NCBI GenBank assembly: GCA_016219235.1
Contig: JACRBO010000010.1
Location: 1-21,882, forward strand
Direction: 5' to 3'
Length of the DNA: 21,882 bases
Source: Chloroflexota bacterium
Lineage (GTDB): Bacteria; Chloroflexota; Anaerolineae; Fen-1058
Position 1 is the first letter of the stretch; each line of letters opens with the position of its first letter. Shown here piece after piece: positions 19,903 to 21,882 of this stretch. The translations under genes and the position numbers were made by a program. The notes below the pieces were generated by a model. It worked only from the letters and a program-made list of their open reading frames with translations. It made no database searches and was not told where the DNA came from.

Positions 19903-20784
19903 TTATGCTTTCACCGTCGCCGCAATCGCCGCGAGGTGCGCAGGCGATGTGCCGCAGCAGCCGCCCACGATGCGCGCCCCGGCCTGCACATTGCGCACCG
20001 CCGACGCCGCCATTTGTTCCGGCGCCATGTCGTAGCTCGCCACGCCGTCTTGCATGACGGGTAGGCCTGCGTTGGGTTTGGCCCAGATGATCAATCCGCT
20101 GTCCGCCGCTGCATACTCTTGCACGATCTTTTCCATGTTCTCCAGCGTCGTGCCGCAGTTCGCGCCGACGGCGGCTACACCTTTGGATTTGAACGCGTTG
20201 ACGACCTGCGCCGGTTTGACGCCCATCATCGTGCGCACGCCGCGATCGAAACTGAAGCTGATCACGATGGGCAAATCGCACGCTTGCTGCGCGCCCTCGA
20301 TCGCCGCGCCCGCTTCGTCGAGCGCGAAGTGCGTCTCGATGACGAGCAAATCCGCGCCGCCCTCGGCCAACGCTTGCGCCTGTTCGGCATATGTTTCTAC
20401 CGCCGCATCATGCGTCAATGGCCCAAAGGGCGTGAAGAGTTGGCCCGTCGGCCCCATCGAACCCGCGATCAATACTTCGGGGCGCACACTGGCCGCTTCT
20501 ATTGCCAGTTCAACCGCGCGTCGATTCAACTCCAGCGCGCGGTCAACGTAGCGCGATTCCTTCAAGCGCAGGAGCGTGCCGCCGAACGTGCAGGTGAGAA
20601 TGATGTCCGAGCCCGCATCCACCCACGCGCGATGCAGCGCCACGATCTGATCGGGTTGATCGAAGATCCAGTCTTCGGGTGACATGCCGGACTCCAGGCC
20701 CATCTTCTGTAAATTTGTGCCGGTTGCGCCATCGGCCACCAGCACCTCGCCGGTGGCGAGCCGCGCCAAAAATCGATTGGTCAT
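19903..20784 (-). CDS. Homocysteine S-methyltransferase family protein
   Basis: A 293-residue zinc-dependent methyltransferase domain (BHMT / MetH N-terminal type). It begins LADGATGTNLQKMGL-like (VADGATGTNLQ, 16-26), followed by DIILTCTFGGT (60-70), GSMGPTGQ (108-115), and the zinc ligands Cys210 in VGANCGTT and Cys276-Cys277 in GGCCGTSPAHLAAI. It would transfer a methyl group to homocysteine or another thiol in the cytoplasm. It lacks the folate, cobalamin and activation domains of full-length MetH. The start at 20784 is chosen because GGAG lies nine bases upstream and the protein then begins in the family-typical way; the frame stays open to 20949 only by running through a CACGAAG repeat. 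Next to an MtaA-like gene, it probably works in a methyl-transfer route, though the methyl donor is unknown. Confidence 0.88.
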   Translation of the reverse strand: MTNRFLARLATGEVLVADGATGTNLQKMGLESGMSPEDWIFDQPDQIVALHRAWVDAGSDIILTCTFGGTLLRLKESRYVDRALELNRRAVELAIEAASVRPEVLIAGSMGPTGQLFTPFGPLTHDAAVETYAEQAQALAEGGADLLVIETHFALDEAGAAIEGAQQACDLPIVISFSFDRGVRTMMGVKPAQVVNAFKSKGVAAVGANCGTTLENMEKIVQEYAAADSGLIIWAKPNAGLPVMQDGVASYDMAPEQMAASAVRNVQAGARIVGGCCGTSPAHLAAIAATVKA

Positions 20785-20830
20785 GCGAAAATCTCCTAAC
20801 CCGGACAAGCCGGAATCAAACGAATATGAT

Positions 20831-20897
20831 CCACGAAGCACACGAAGAGACACTAAGGTTTGGTTTTCTTTCTTCGTGAGCTTCGTGCCCTTCGTGG
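20831..20897. terminator. CACGAAG inverted repeat between homocysteine methyltransferase and dipeptidase genes
   Basis: CCACGAAGCACACGAAG (20831-20847) pairs with 20881-20897 (15 of 17), with a third CTTCGTG at 20872-20878. The block lies 12 bases past the dipeptidase stop on the minus strand and probably ends that transcript. The same heptamer forms the hairpin at 15851-15886. Confidence 0.6.
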
Positions 20898-20908
20898 AAA
20901 AATCTTTC

Positions 20909-21882
20909 CTAGCGTTTGCCCCAGCCTTCGCGCAGCACGCGCAGCGCATTGCCGCCGAGAATCTTCTTCACGCGCGCTTCGCTGTGCCCGTCGATGAGCA
21001 GCCGCTGAGTTAAGCGCGGCATTTGCTCCGTGTTGTACAGGTCCTCAGGCGGCGTGGCGAAACCGTCAAAATCGGTGCCCAGGCCAACGGCGTCTTCACC
21101 GGCGATGTTGACGAAGTGCTCGATGGTGCGCGAGATGAAGTTGAGGCCCATGCCCGATTCCTTCGGCATCAGCCAGTAGGGCATGAAGATCACGCCCACC
21201 ACGCCGCCATCACGCGCGATGCGCTGCACTTCCCAATCGGCCAGATTGTAGGGCGACGGATTGATCTTATACGCGCCGACGTGCGTTGCCATCAACGGCA
21301 CGCGCTGGCCGCTGGCTTCGCACAGTTCGTAGACTTGCTGGCGCGCGGCCGGCGTGCTGTGCGAGAGATCGATCAACATGCCGAGATCGATCATGCGCCG
21401 GACCACGCGTCTGCCCAGCGGCGTCAGGCCCTTCGTCAAGTCGCGCCACAGGTCGGGATTCCTGGCGAGGCTCACCATATGCTCCGGGAACGGATAACAC
21501 GGATGTGCCACGCGATTGCGATAGAAATGCGCCAGCGTCAGATAGGCAACCCCGCGCCGATACAGTTCTTCGAGGTTGCGCAGCACTTCGTCGTCGCTGG
21601 CGCTTTTGTCGCCCAGGCTGTGCGCGCCTTCGACGGCATGCACCACCGCAATCGGGCGCGCGCCCTCCGGTTGAGCCAGGATCGCGTCGAGTTCCGTGAC
21701 CGAGTGCGCCATCTTCACGATCGGCCATTTCGCGACTTCAGCCTCCATCTCTTCGAGAATTTTGATCGTGGCGGTGAAGGGCGGCGCAGCGAAGAGCTTG
21801 CGCCAGAGATCCGGCCGCAGCACGCGAAACACATTCATGATGGGGAAGTCTCGCAGCAGGCTTTTTTCCGGCACATGCAGCA
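20909..21882 (-). CDS. Membrane-dipeptidase family (peptidase M19) protein, 5' end missing
   Basis: The C-terminal 323 codons or so of an M19 (renal dipeptidase) family zinc hydrolase; the frame is open to the window edge, and the first internal start-like codon, at 21874, is a GTG inside the domain. These enzymes cleave dipeptides, including ones with a D-residue, or act on related amides, with a binuclear zinc site in an amidohydrolase barrel. Visible ligand motifs are the bridging Glu in VVHAVEGAHSLG, the His in MLIDLSHSTPAA, the second His in MATHVGAYKINPSPYNLAD and the Asp in VGLGTDFDGF. The N-terminal HxD motif must lie beyond the window. The GTDFDG and C-terminal ILGGNALRVLRE ending are typical of the family. 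No signal sequence can be judged. Confidence 0.87.
   Translation of the reverse strand, partial: LHVPEKSLLRDFPIMNVFRVLRPDLWRKLFAAPPFTATIKILEEMEAEVAKWPIVKMAHSVTELDAILAQPEGARPIAVVHAVEGAHSLGDKSASDDEVLRNLEELYRRGVAYLTLAHFYRNRVAHPCYPFPEHMVSLARNPDLWRDLTKGLTPLGRRVVRRMIDLGMLIDLSHSTPAARQQVYELCEASGQRVPLMATHVGAYKINPSPYNLADWEVQRIARDGGVVGVIFMPYWLMPKESGMGLNFISRTIEHFVNIAGEDAVGLGTDFDGFATPPEDLYNTEQMPRLTQRLLIDGHSEARVKKILGGNALRVLREGWGKR

Noticed and set aside
20785..20949. 55-residue N-terminal extension of the homocysteine methyltransferase frame
   Set aside because: It translates a CACGAAG repeat and lies outside the family's domain. The ATG at 20784 has a ribosome site and the expected protein start.

Overview
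The window is about 60% GC and almost wholly coding, with short spacers packed with palindromic repeats. The best guess is a Chloroflexota (Anaerolineae-like) chromosome. The grounds are nSTAND1-WD40 proteins with a glycine/aspartate N-terminal motif (GGDVVGRDKI), the C-terminal NLSRAEWAQYL segment of one of them, and the style of intergenic repeats. This is inference from recall; no marker gene settles it. There is no tRNA, rRNA, CRISPR array, transposase, integrase or phage gene.

Layout. From 1 to 12357 every gene is on the minus strand: a truncated zinc-ribbon protein, ornithine aminotransferase, then a three-gene island (1369-aa nSTAND1-WD40 ATPase, 200-aa unknown protein, 726-aa nSTAND1 ATPase ending in an FGE/sulfatase-modifying-type domain). 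Next come a membrane-anchored alpha/beta hydrolase coupled to a hotdog thioesterase, an aldo/keto reductase and a DUF2179-type membrane protein. A short DnaE-type polymerase is the only plus-strand gene (12618-15779). From 15919 onward the minus strand carries a 776-aa unknown protein, a URO-D-superfamily (MtaA-like) protein, a homocysteine S-methyltransferase and an M19 dipeptidase cut off by the window end.

How genes may work together. The two STAND ATPases are paralogues over about 510 residues. They share the N-terminal motif and ATPase core but carry different C-terminal modules, which suggests a duplicated sensing/conflict locus with swapped sensors, the 200-aa protein being a possible partner. 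Both have a TGC-TATA(A/G)T extended -10 promoter. The MtaA-like protein and the homocysteine methyltransferase look like a methyl-transfer pair. The thioesterase and hydrolase genes overlap at ATGA.

The non-coding DNA is unusual. Several families of palindromic elements recur in the spacers: composite hairpins with GGAT/ATCC tips, four-hairpin arrays, and CACGAAG and GCAAAG dyads. One roughly 122-bp palindromic element lies in frame inside the polymerase gene, in a linker just before a clamp-binding-like motif, much like the palindromic elements described inside Rickettsia genes.
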